The notes under the pieces are model-generated. The model ran no database searches and was not told where the DNA came from. It saw only the letters and a list, made by a program, of their open reading frames with translations. Below, piece by piece: positions 31,365 through 38,709 of a DNA stretch of 40,007 nucleotides. The stretch is from JAAFHN01 sp031421855 (GTDB taxonomy: Bacteria > Pseudomonadota > Gammaproteobacteria > Burkholderiales > Burkholderiaceae_C), in the NCBI GenBank assembly GCA_031421855.1, contig JANOPN010000126.1:1-40007 (forward strand), in the 5' to 3' direction. The translations under genes were made by a program, and so were the position numbers. The first letter of the stretch is position 1. The number at the start of each line of letters is the position of its first letter.

Positions 31365-32765
31365 TCACTTTCCGATACAAAACCGACTAAAGATCTCGCC
31401 TAGCAATGCGTCGGCTGAAAATTCGCCCGTGATCGCACCCAACTCAATCTGGGCCAAACGCAGGTCTTCGGCGACCAAATCCAAGGTCGTCGCGGCTGCC
31501 AAAGCGCGTTGCGCGCTGAGCAAGTGGTCAACACACCGCTTCAAAGCCTGCACGTGGCGCGCCCTGGCCATGAAAACGCCTTCTTGCGCGCCAGTGGCGT
31601 AACCTACCGTCGTCAGCACCGCGTCGCGCAGCGCCGCCAAGCCAACCCCAGTCGCAGCCGAAATCACCAATCCGCTGGGCCAATCGACTGCGTCAACCGT
31701 GTCGGACTTGTTCCAAACCTCGATCACGGGGATGCCGCTTGGAAGCTCGTTGGCAATTTGAGCATCTTGAACGCTAACCCGTGAATCGCCACGTGCGCTC
31801 AAATCTCGCAGCATGATGACCGCGTCGGCCGAACGCACCGCCGCCCAAGCTCTCTCGATCCCGATTCGCTCGACCTCATCAACGGTGTCGCGCAGGCCAG
31901 CGGTGTCGACCACATGAACCGGCACGCCATGAAAGCTGATCGCGTGCTCGATTTTGTCGCGCGTGGTGCCCGCAATGGGCGTGACGATGGCCACCTCCGC
32001 ACCGGCCAAGGCATTGAGCAGTGAGCTCTTGCCTACATTGGGTCGCCCAGCGATCACCAAACGCAGACCTTCGCGCAGCAAACTACCTTGTTGAGCTTTG
32101 AAACCCAACGATTGCGTTCGACTCAACAGGCTCGCCAATTGCTCCACCGCCTTGCCAGTGCTCAAGTGTTCGATCTCTTCTTCCGGGAAATCCAAGGTCG
32201 CTTCGACCAGCATGCGAAGGTTGACTAAGTCTCTCAGCAAAGTGTGCACTTGCTCACTGAGCGCACCCGACAACGAACGGCTCGCGCTTCGAGCGGCCTG
32301 AACCGTGCTGGCATCAATCAAATCGGCGACGGCTTCGGCCTGAGCCAAATCCAGTTTGTCGTTTAAAAAAGCCCGCTCGGTGAACTCGCCTGGTCGTGCA
32401 GCACGAATCCCAAGCGCTGCACCGGCCTCCATGCACCGATCAAGCAGCAACTGCAACACGACCGGCCCGCCGTGAGCCTGCAACTCGAGCACATCTTCGC
32501 CGGTGTACGAGCGCGGCGCTGGGAAATGGATCGCCAAGCCCCGGTCGATCTCGCTGCCGTCGCCCGCCAAGAATGGCATCAAAGTAGCCACTCGGGGCTT
32601 CAAATCCGCTTTTTTTGAATAAAATTCACCCTTGGTCACCGAATCTATTGGGCTGAGTGCTATCAAAATTGAATCAATTGACGCACGCGAACCCGACACA
32701 CGAACAATGCCAACCGCCCCGCGCCCGGGGCTGGTAGCGATCGCAACAATAGGGTCGAGATTCAT
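31365..32765 (-). CDS. mnmE: tRNA modification GTPase MnmE
   Basis: 466 residues from ATG 32765 (MNLDPIVAIATSPGRGAVGI), matching the normal N-terminus; an in-frame TTG at 32777 lies next to the MITE. MnmE with MnmG modifies the wobble uridine of tRNAs (cmnm5U34). Landmarks: SYTGEDVLELQAHGG (folate-binding domain), GRPNVGKSSLLNAL (G1), PIAGTTRD (G2), DTAGLRDT (G3), NKSD (G4) and the C-terminal FCIGK, whose Cys is conserved. Between SRASIDSILIAL and RVATLMPFLAG the N-terminal domain carries about 17 extra residues, SPIDSVTKGEFYSKKAD, encoded by repeat copy G in sense frame. The enzyme still looks intact. A MITE lies 15 bp upstream of the start. Confidence 0.93.
   Translation of the reverse strand: MNLDPIVAIATSPGRGAVGIVRVSGSRASIDSILIALSPIDSVTKGEFYSKKADLKPRVATLMPFLAGDGSEIDRGLAIHFPAPRSYTGEDVLELQAHGGPVVLQLLLDRCMEAGAALGIRAARPGEFTERAFLNDKLDLAQAEAVADLIDASTVQAARSASRSLSGALSEQVHTLLRDLVNLRMLVEATLDFPEEEIEHLSTGKAVEQLASLLSRTQSLGFKAQQGSLLREGLRLVIAGRPNVGKSSLLNALAGAEVAIVTPIAGTTRDKIEHAISFHGVPVHVVDTAGLRDTVDEVERIGIERAWAAVRSADAVIMLRDLSARGDSRVSVQDAQIANELPSGIPVIEVWNKSDTVDAVDWPSGLVISAATGVGLAALRDAVLTTVGYATGAQEGVFMARARHVQALKRCVDHLLSAQRALAAATTLDLVAEDLRLAQIELGAITGEFSADALLGEIFSRFCIGK
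32624..32663 (-). repeat. Dispersed 40-bp repeat, family 1, copy G, inside mnmE
   Basis: Minus-strand sequence begins ATAGCACTCAGCCCAATAGA and ends GACCAAGGGTGAAT, with flanking AATTTTG and an AAAAAAAGCGG tail. It is sense relative to mnmE, read in the frame ATA-GCA-CTC and giving IALSPIDSVTKGE, the same frame used by copy B in the kinase. Confidence 0.8.
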
Positions 32766-32780
32766 GGTGACATTCAAAAT

Positions 32781-32884
32781 TAGGACTTATGCAAAGTTGT
32801 CCCAGCGAGGCACGGCGACGACGACAGTGCGAATAGCACGGCTAGGAGCTGTAACGCGGCTGGGGCGGTTTTGCGTAAGTCCTA
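32781..32884. mobile_element. 104-bp MITE-like element, family 2, copy 2
   Basis: Ends TAGGACTTATGCAAAG and TTTTGCGTAAGTCCTA; flanked by the exact 5-bp direct repeat AAAAT (32776-32780 and 32885-32889). It has the same length as copy 1 and about 89 percent identity by eye (about 11 differences). It sits between yidC and mnmE, directly after the hairpin of the apparent yidC terminator, so the mnmE leader now contains the element. Confidence 0.85.
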
Positions 32885-32925
32885 AAAATGACAACAGGGC
32901 ACCAAACGCGATGCCGGGTGCCCTG
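32885..32925 (-). terminator. Probable rho-independent terminator of yidC
   Basis: On the minus strand CAGGGCACC (32917-32925) and GGTGCCCTG (32895-32903) form a perfect 9-bp stem followed by TTGTCATTTTT. The T-run coincides with the 5-bp target duplicated by the MITE, so insertion occurred within the terminator tail. Confidence 0.65.
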
Positions 32926-32946
32926 ACTGAGTCGATAGAAACGGGG

Positions 32947-34677
32947 CTATTTACCCAGCACGCCCAAGCGCTTGTTGATGAACCACTGCTGGGCGATCGA
33001 CAAAATATTGTTCGTCAGCCAATACAGCACCAAACCGGCTGGGAAGAAGAAGAACATCACCGAAAACACCATCGGCAGTATCCACATCAACTTGGCCTGC
33101 AGGGGATCGGGTGGCGTTGGGTTGAGCCAGGTTTGCAACAAGCTTGTACCTGTCATCAAAAACGGCAAAATGAACCATGGATCGGGTGCGGCCAAATCGT
33201 TGATCCACAAAATCCACGGCGCGTTTCGCACCTCAACCGTGCTCAACAACACCCAATACAAGGCAATGAATACCGGGATTTGAATCATGATCGGGAAACA
33301 GCCACCCATTGGATTGACTTTTTCTTCGCGATACAACTTCATCATGGCTTGCTGCATTTCTTGCGGCTTGTCTTTCAAGCGCTCACGCATTTCCATGACT
33401 TTGGGGTTTATCGCCTTCATTTTGGCCATGCTGGCATAAGCTTTGGCATTGAGCCAATAGAAAGCCGCCTTGAGCAGCACCACCAAACCGACAATTGACC
33501 AGCCCCAATTACCCAGAATTTGGTGAATTTGATCGAGCAGCCAATAAAGCGGCTTGGCCAGCACGGTCAGCCAGCCGTAGTCTTTGACCAACTCCAAGCC
33601 GGGATACAGTTTTTCGAGCAATTTTTCTTCTTGTGGGCCAATGAACAGGCGCGCTTCAACTTGCTTCGATTGCCCTGCAGCCAAAGTGCCGACCGGCGTG
33701 ATCATGCCGCTGGAGTACAAGTTGGTGCTGACTTTTTGAGCAAAAAACTCGCGTTGCGTGCCGTCAGGAAGCAACCATGCGCTGGCAAAGTAATGCTGCA
33801 CCATGGCCACATAGCCGTTGTTGCCAGGAACGGGGACCTCAGCCTTTTTCTTCTCAATGTCTGAGAACTCAACTTTTTGAAACTTCTTCTCGTTGGTGAA
33901 GAACGACGGGCCGGTGAAGGTTGAGTAAAACGGCGACTCACCGGCCGGTTTGTTGCCGTCACGCACCAATTGCACGTACAGCTGCGCCGATAACGGTGCG
34001 GCAGAAGCGTTGACAACTTCGTGCGTCACCGAGGCCACATGCGAGCCACGCTTGAACGTGAACCGCTTGATCAGCTTCAGGCCGCCAACCGACTCACTCT
34101 CAAAGCTCAGCGACAAATCGTCTTTGCCGTCGGCCAAGGCGCGTTCGCCTGAAAATTTCATGGGTGTTTGGTGCGTCGCAAACGGCGCGCCGACTGCACC
34201 GCCGATCAAGCCACTTTGTGCCACATAAGCCCGCTCAACACTGGTCTCAAGCAGGGCAACTGGGCCACCCGTGCCCTTGACACCTGCGGCGTTGTCGACA
34301 TGCTTGAGCAATTCGGCACGCGTCATGACGCCGCCTACCGAGTCAAACGTCAACCGAAGCACATCGGTCGTGACAACGATCTTTTCACCGACCGCCGACA
34401 ACGGTGCCGCCGCATTGGGAACGCCCGACACACCGCCTGTTGGGGTTGTGCCATTGGCGGCAACTGGGTTGGTCGCGACGGGCACACCGGCAGCGACGGG
34501 GGCCGCTGCTGTCGGAGCCGCCGCCACACCACTGGCAGGCGTTTTGGCCACGGCGGCGGACTTGGGCGCAGGAAAAAACGTCGCTGGCTTGCCGTTGTGG
34601 ACCTGCCAAGCGTCCCACAGCATGACGAGCGACATGCCAAAGGCCACCCACAAAATCGTTCGGCGGATATCGTTCAT
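32947..34677 (-). CDS. yidC: Membrane protein insertase YidC
   Basis: 576 residues. N-terminal helix IRRTILWVAFGMSLVMLW, an Ala/Pro-rich linker (about 35-95), a large periplasmic beta domain (about 95-360) and the five-helix insertase core (GWLTVLAKPLYWLLDQIH, then MQIPVFIALYWVLLSTVE region and LYWLTNNILSIAQQWFINKRLG at the end). It inserts and folds inner membrane proteins with or without SecYEG. Length is normal for the Gram-negative form. It follows yidD by 7 bp in the conserved rpmH-rnpA-yidD-yidC order and ends before a probable terminator. Confidence 0.96.
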   Translation of the reverse strand: MNDIRRTILWVAFGMSLVMLWDAWQVHNGKPATFFPAPKSAAVAKTPASGVAAAPTAAAPVAAGVPVATNPVAANGTTPTGGVSGVPNAAAPLSAVGEKIVVTTDVLRLTFDSVGGVMTRAELLKHVDNAAGVKGTGGPVALLETSVERAYVAQSGLIGGAVGAPFATHQTPMKFSGERALADGKDDLSLSFESESVGGLKLIKRFTFKRGSHVASVTHEVVNASAAPLSAQLYVQLVRDGNKPAGESPFYSTFTGPSFFTNEKKFQKVEFSDIEKKKAEVPVPGNNGYVAMVQHYFASAWLLPDGTQREFFAQKVSTNLYSSGMITPVGTLAAGQSKQVEARLFIGPQEEKLLEKLYPGLELVKDYGWLTVLAKPLYWLLDQIHQILGNWGWSIVGLVVLLKAAFYWLNAKAYASMAKMKAINPKVMEMRERLKDKPQEMQQAMMKLYREEKVNPMGGCFPIMIQIPVFIALYWVLLSTVEVRNAPWILWINDLAAPDPWFILPFLMTGTSLLQTWLNPTPPDPLQAKLMWILPMVFSVMFFFFPAGLVLYWLTNNILSIAQQWFINKRLGVLGK

Positions 34678-34684
34678 GTTGCGT

Positions 34685-34966
34685 TCAGTTCGAAGAAGTG
34701 ACCCGCTCAGACCTGAGCAGATGTGAAAAAATGGATTTTGATGATGGGTCGAGCTCAGGCACGGGGTCGTGACCGCCCTCGCACCAAGGGCCGCATCGGA
34801 CGATGCGCCACGCGCTCAAGCCCGTACCTCGCCAAGCACCGTGTTGCTCAAGCGCGCCGATGGCGTACACCGAACAGGTGGGCTCGAACCGGCATGACGA
34901 ACCAATCCACGGACTCAACAAGAGCCGGTAGGCTTTGACGACCCAAATGAGGAGTTGGCGAATCAC
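34685..34966 (-). CDS. yidD: Membrane protein insertion efficiency factor YidD
   Basis: 93 residues, starting at GTG 34966, which overlaps the rnpA stop (GTGA). The motif YRLLLSPWIGSSCRFEPTCS and RIVRCGPWCEGGHDPVPE contain the conserved cysteines of the family. Peripheral inner-membrane protein helping YidC-dependent insertion; it lies between rnpA and yidC as in most bacteria. Confidence 0.93.
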   Translation of the reverse strand: MIRQLLIWVVKAYRLLLSPWIGSSCRFEPTCSVYAIGALEQHGAWRGTGLSAWRIVRCGPWCEGGHDPVPELDPSSKSIFSHLLRSERVTSSN

Positions 34967-35469
34967 AATGTGAAGTTCACATGAGGCTGCTTTGACAGGA
35001 ATTCAACTGCCGGGGCGCCAGGGAGGGTTTGTGCTTTGGCAATTTTGGCGATTTTCGGGCCAGCGAGCTTCGCGGACATGGCGTCTAGCTCTGCTCGCAC
35101 AGCGCGCGTCAAAGCTAGCGACTTGGCGCACGGCGGCACGTCACCGCCAAAGCTGGCGCGCAAACGCACCACAAACCACCCAGTTGCCGGGCGATGAGCG
35201 GATTGCGGGTGATTCACACCTTCAAACCAAGCGTAAATCTGGCGGCGAATCGCGTTGCGAGTCACGGCGCGTTTTGCCCAGCGTTTGGGAATCAACGCGC
35301 CGATGCGAAGCTGGTTTTCATGCACAAAATGCACTGAAAAATGGCCGCTCCGAGCAATTGTTGACGCACCCAACACCTTTTTAAAGGGCTCCGGGCCGGT
35401 CAAGTGTTCGGTGCGCGAGCTCAAAGCAGGTGGCTTACCAACGACCAAAAACCGCGCGGCGCGCAACAA
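34963..35469 (-). CDS. rnpA: Ribonuclease P protein component
   Basis: Up to 168 residues; protein subunit of RNase P, which trims tRNA 5' ends. The RNP signature is KRWAKRAVTRNAIRRQIYAWF, and GHFSVHFVHENQLRIGALIPKR is the preceding strand-helix part. No ATG lies at the N-terminus. TTG 35469 (LLRAARFLVVGKPP) is one candidate, and a TTG nearer the conserved HLTGPEPFKKVLG is another, so the true protein may be up to about 20 residues shorter. The C-terminal extension ...AVEFLSKQPHVNFTL is longer than in E. coli (119 residues). It follows rpmH by 18 bp. Confidence 0.88.
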   Translation of the reverse strand: MLRAARFLVVGKPPALSSRTEHLTGPEPFKKVLGASTIARSGHFSVHFVHENQLRIGALIPKRWAKRAVTRNAIRRQIYAWFEGVNHPQSAHRPATGWFVVRLRASFGGDVPPCAKSLALTRAVRAELDAMSAKLAGPKIAKIAKAQTLPGAPAVEFLSKQPHVNFTL

Positions 35470-35487
35470 CGGGTGCGCGCCCCAACA

Positions 35488-35622
35488 TCACAGACCCAGG
35501 CGCTTGCGACCTTTGGCGCGGCGCGATGCGATCACGCTGCGGCCGCCACGGGTTTTCATGCGAACCAAGAAGCCATGCGTGCGTGCGCGGCGAATTTTGG
35601 AGGGTTGGTATGTGCGTTTCAT
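35488..35622 (-). CDS. rpmH: Ribosomal protein bL34
   Basis: Too short for the usual length cut-off but unmistakable: 44 residues starting MKRTYQPSKIRRARTHGFL, with RMKTRGGRSVIASRRAKGRK and ending RLGL. ATG at 35622, stop TGA at 35488-35490. It is the first gene of the rpmH-rnpA-yidD-yidC run. In related genomes dnaA normally lies divergent just beyond it, which is not the case here. Confidence 0.96.
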   Translation of the reverse strand: MKRTYQPSKIRRARTHGFLVRMKTRGGRSVIASRRAKGRKRLGL

Positions 35623-35900
35623 GGGGTCACCCAGTCAATAGTAAAAAAATCAATCGTCAAACGACCCAAGTCGCCTAACCCCGTCAGTGGTTCAATTCGC
35701 GGTCTGTCAAGCCAGTTGGGCTCCTGAAAGAGCATCCAATTGAGCCGTTGCGCCAGTACAGCATAGCCACACCGAGCTCAACTTGGTGTGGGCGCAGCAG
35801 GGCATTTGCGAGACGCGAAACCCTGAATTATCCCACGGATCGGTCTGAACGCAGCAAAAAACTCAAACCCGATATCGCCAGCGCCTGCACAATCGCGACA
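35623..35900. promoter_or_regulatory. Divergent leader region between rpmH and the MurU-like gene
   Basis: 278 bp with no gene that I can support. On the minus strand GGGATAAT (-10-like GATAAT at 35827-35832) with a TTGCTG 19 bp upstream may be the rpmH promoter, implying a leader of about 200 bases. TTATCCCAC at 35828-35836 superficially resembles a DnaA box but matches only 6 of 9 positions. No DnaA-box cluster or AT-rich unwinding region is seen, so this is not an obvious oriC. Confidence 0.3.
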
Positions 35901-36737
35901 ATGCCCCGTTCAATTTTCCCAAAAAACCACCGCGCCATCATCCTTGCCGCCGGCCGAGGTCAGCGCATGCGCCCCTTGACCGACCGCACGCCCAAGCCGC
36001 TTTTGGCGGTGCACGGGCGCCCCCTCATTGAGTGGCATCTCATCAGCCTGGCCCACGCCGGCGTGACAGATGTGGTCATCAACACCGGCTGGCTAGGCGA
36101 GCAATTCGAGCCGTTGCTGGGCAACGGCGAGCGCTTCAATTTGCGCATTCAATACAGCCACGAAGGTCGCGACTTTACTGCCGCTTTGCGCGAACGAGGT
36201 CAAGTGGCGCTTGAGACCGCTGGCGGCATTGCTCGCGCCCTGCCACTTTTGGTCGACGACGCACAAGACTGCTTTTGGGTTGTCGCGGGCGACGTTTTCA
36301 TGCCTAACAACCCGATTTTTGAGTCAAATACGCACTTGGTCACCGGATCTATTGGGCCGAGTGCTACTGATAACATAGCATCTAGTGAGCCCAACCTACT
36401 CGCCCACATCGCCTTGGTCGCTAACCCCATTCACCGCCCGCTGGGTGACTTTGCCTTGGCAGCCCAAGGGCGGGTGTTCAACTCAAAGGCTGACGCACCG
36501 CTGGCGGATCAAGCCACGCTAGAGTCGCTCACGTACAGCACCTTGGGGCTTTACCGGGCAAAAATGTTTGAGTCCATTCCAGCGGGCAACCCCAACGGCA
36601 TCAGCCTGCCGCTGGTCGGTTTGCTGCGCGACGCTGCAAGTCAGGGCGCGTTGAGCGGCCATCGATACCGTGGGCCATGGACCGATGTCGGCACACCACA
36701 GGTGCTGACTGAACTCAACGCCCAACCTACCCACTAA
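35901..36737 (+). CDS. MurU-like nucleotidyltransferase (NDP-sugar pyrophosphorylase family)
   Basis: 278 residues from ATG 35901. AIILAAGRGQRMRPLTDRTPKPLL at 12-35 is the nucleotide-binding signature; DVVINTGWLGEQ and FWVVAGDVFMP follow, the latter with the metal-binding Asp. The closest function known to me is MurU, N-acetylmuramate-1-phosphate uridylyltransferase of the cell-wall recycling bypass, but other sugar-1-phosphate nucleotidylyltransferases look alike. After VFMPNNPI the protein carries about 20-25 extra residues (FESNTHLVTGSIGPSATDNI then ASSE) before LLAHIALVANP; these are encoded by repeat copy H in antisense orientation. It overlaps nothing and is followed 9 bp later by pepP, a probable cotranscript. 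Confidence 0.82.
   Translation: MPRSIFPKNHRAIILAAGRGQRMRPLTDRTPKPLLAVHGRPLIEWHLISLAHAGVTDVVINTGWLGEQFEPLLGNGERFNLRIQYSHEGRDFTAALRERGQVALETAGGIARALPLLVDDAQDCFWVVAGDVFMPNNPIFESNTHLVTGSIGPSATDNIASSEPNLLAHIALVANPIHRPLGDFALAAQGRVFNSKADAPLADQATLESLTYSTLGLYRAKMFESIPAGNPNGISLPLVGLLRDAASQGALSGHRYRGPWTDVGTPQVLTELNAQPTH
36328..36367 (-). repeat. Dispersed 40-bp repeat, family 1, copy H, inside the MurU-like gene
   Basis: Minus-strand sequence begins GTAGCACTCGGCCCAATAGA, then TCCGGTGACCAAGTGCGTAT, with the extended tail TTGACTCAAAAATC seen also at copy D. It is antisense to the host gene, so the peptide produced differs from that of copies B and G. GCACTTGG and CCGAGTGC flank its centre as an imperfect 8-bp stem. 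Confidence 0.8.
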
Positions 36738-36746
36738 TCAACCCAA

Positions 36747-38138
36747 ATGAACAAGCCAACCCACAACTTCGCCGCTCGACGCGCCCTCGTTGCCAAGGCC
36801 ATCGGCCCGGGCGGCATCGCAATTTTGCCCACCGCACCTGAACGCCAGCGCAACCGCGATGCGGATTTTCCGCACCGCTTTGACTCCTATTTTTACCATT
36901 TGACTGGATTTACCGAGCCGTCAAGCTGGTTGGTGATCGAGGGCAGCGGCAAAACCACCTTGTTTTGTCGCCCCAAAGACATGGAGCGCGAAATTTGGGA
37001 CGGCATCCGACTTGGCCCTGACGCCGCACCGCTGGCACTGGCAATCGATGTCGCGCGCCCTTTGAGTGAGCTGGCCACGCTGATGCCGCGCATGCTCGAG
37101 AACACGAGCGCCGTTTGGTACCCATTTGCGACCCACACCGGGCTTGACGTCACCATCAACGGCTGGCTGGAGGGCGTGCGAGCACGGGTGCGTTACGGAG
37201 CGCTCTGCCCGACTGAGCAGCGCGACTTGTGCAGCGTTCTTGACGAACTTCGCCTCATCAAAGACGCATCAGAGATCGCCACCATGAAGCGCGCGGGGCA
37301 AATCTCGGCTGGCGCTCACATCCGCGCCATGCAAACCAGTGTGTCGATGTTGCGCGCAGGGCAAGATTGCCGCGAATTTCACTTGGAGGCTGAGCTGCTC
37401 TATGAATTTCGCCGCCACGGCGCTCAATCGCCGGCTTACACCTCCATCGTTGCCGCTGGCGCGAACGCCTGTGTGCTGCACTACCAAGCCGCAGACGCAA
37501 AGGTCACTGCCGGCGATTTGGTGCTCATCGACGCCGGATGCGAGTTAGATGGTTACGCCAGCGACATCACGCGCACATTTCCGGCCAATGGCAAATTCAC
37601 GCCCGCCCAGCGCGAGCTGTACGACTTGGTGCTGGCCGCGCAGCTCGCGAGCGTGGCAGCAACCAAGCCCGGCAACCGATTCATCGATCCACACGAAGTG
37701 GCCGTTAAAGTCTTGGCCCAAGGCATGTTGGACTGCGGTTTGCTTAACCATCAAACGCACGGCTTGGTCGACGATGTGATTGAAAACCGAAGCTATTTTC
37801 AGTTTTACATGCACCGCACCGGCCACTGGCTGGGCCTGGACGTGCACGACTGCGGCTCGTATGTCGAGCCAAGCGAAGTCGGCACCATCAGCGAGCGAAA
37901 AGACCCACTTTCTGGCGAGTTAATCCAAGATCGCCCCAGTCGAATCTTGCGCCCCGGCATGGTGCTGACACTTGAGCCTGGCATCTACGTGCGCCCCGCG
38001 CCGGGCGTGCCTGAGCGCTTTCACCACATTGGAATTCGCATCGAAGACGACGCACTCGTGACCTCAGACGGCTGTGAACTCATGAGCCGAGGCGTACCCG
38101 TGGATGCGGACGACATTGAAGCCTTGATGCGCGGCTGA
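36747..38138 (+). CDS. pepP: Xaa-Pro aminopeptidase (aminopeptidase P)
   Basis: 463 residues. Removes N-terminal residues preceding proline. N-terminal domain with FYHLTGFTEPSSW; the C-terminal pita-bread metallopeptidase domain shows the five dinuclear metal ligands: Asp in LIDAGCE, Asp in YASDITRTF, His in TGHWLGLDVHD, Glu in LTLEPGIYV and Glu in IRIEDD. The length matches E. coli PepP (441). Its start lies 9 bp after the MurU-like gene, in the same direction. Confidence 0.94.
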   Translation: MNKPTHNFAARRALVAKAIGPGGIAILPTAPERQRNRDADFPHRFDSYFYHLTGFTEPSSWLVIEGSGKTTLFCRPKDMEREIWDGIRLGPDAAPLALAIDVARPLSELATLMPRMLENTSAVWYPFATHTGLDVTINGWLEGVRARVRYGALCPTEQRDLCSVLDELRLIKDASEIATMKRAGQISAGAHIRAMQTSVSMLRAGQDCREFHLEAELLYEFRRHGAQSPAYTSIVAAGANACVLHYQAADAKVTAGDLVLIDAGCELDGYASDITRTFPANGKFTPAQRELYDLVLAAQLASVAATKPGNRFIDPHEVAVKVLAQGMLDCGLLNHQTHGLVDDVIENRSYFQFYMHRTGHWLGLDVHDCGSYVEPSEVGTISERKDPLSGELIQDRPSRILRPGMVLTLEPGIYVRPAPGVPERFHHIGIRIEDDALVTSDGCELMSRGVPVDADDIEALMRG

Positions 38139-38163
38139 AGCGCCAAATCACTACACTCGACGG

Positions 38164-38526
38164 GTGCTTCCGATCAAAAGCACCCAATTTTTCGCCCGCT
38201 TGATGCTGGCGCTTTGGATGCTGTCTGTCTCGGTAGCAGGCGCAACAGCCCTGATTGCGCCGCAAGCCAGTCACGTGGTGTGCTCGGCGATGGGTGCCAA
38301 GCTTGTCACGCTGAACGCAGAAGGCATCGAATCAGAATCGACGACCGGCACCCTGGCAGCTGTGGGCGATTGCCCCTTGTGTGGACAGGCCGCGGTGCCT
38401 GCGCCCGAGGCTGCCTCGCTTGCAGCCTCGCCAAGCTTGGCCTGCCACGCGCCAACACTCACCCAGGCCCAAACGACTCGATCGGTCGTCCACAAGCCAC
38501 ACGCGACAGGTCCGCCCCAACCCTGA
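38164..38526 (+). CDS. DUF2946 family exported protein
   Basis: 120 residues starting at GTG 38164. N-terminal signal or anchor (ARLMLALWMLSVSVAGATALIAP), then the conserved DCPLCG cysteine motif at about 74-79, which fits DUF2946. Such proteins are often adjacent to TonB-dependent receptors for copper or siderophores and to PepSY proteins, and a metal-related envelope role is inferred. A strong hairpin follows 13 bp after the stop. It lies 25 bp downstream of pepP, on the same strand. Confidence 0.7.
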   Translation: MLPIKSTQFFARLMLALWMLSVSVAGATALIAPQASHVVCSAMGAKLVTLNAEGIESESTTGTLAAVGDCPLCGQAAVPAPEAASLAASPSLACHAPTLTQAQTTRSVVHKPHATGPPQP

Positions 38527-38539
38527 AAACCCAATTTGC

Positions 38540-38580
38540 ACGTGTGGGACATCCATTGGATGTCCCACACGTTGTTTTGT
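38540..38580 (+). terminator. Strong hairpin terminator after the DUF2946 gene
   Basis: ACGTGTGGGACATCC and GGATGTCCCACACGT form a perfect 15-bp stem with a 3-base loop (38540-38572) followed by TGTTTTGT. It is the best terminator in the window and separates the DUF2946 gene from the small ORF and PepSY gene. Confidence 0.8.
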
Positions 38581-38598
38581 TGATTTTCAGGACTATTC

Positions 38599-38706
38599 AT
38601 GCGTCAAACAAGGTTTCGCAGCGCCATTGCGCTTGTGGCTTCTTCTTTTCACCCCGTGCGCGCACTCACCCAAGGCATTGCGAGCGAAACTTGCAACTGG
38701 AGTTGA
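38599..38706 (+). CDS. Small ORF, possibly the signal-peptide remnant of a lost receptor
   Basis: 35 codons from ATG 38599: MRQTRFRSAIALVASSFHPV then RALTQGIASETCNWS and stop. The start looks like a signal peptide. It sits exactly where a TonB-dependent receptor is usually found between a DUF2946 gene and a PepSY gene, so it may be what an internal deletion left. Alternatively it is a leader peptide or chance. Confidence 0.3.
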   Translation: MRQTRFRSAIALVASSFHPVRALTQGIASETCNWS

Positions 38707-38709
38707 AAT

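Noticed and set aside
34780..34800. ACCAAGGGCC in the yidD coding region as a ninth repeat copy
   Set aside because: The match is limited to ten bases and it encodes conserved YidD residues (CGPWCEGG context); no other repeat segment aligns.
35828..35836. TTATCCCAC as a DnaA box
   Set aside because: Only 6 of 9 positions agree with TTATCCACA, it is single, and no AT-rich region or further boxes occur around it.
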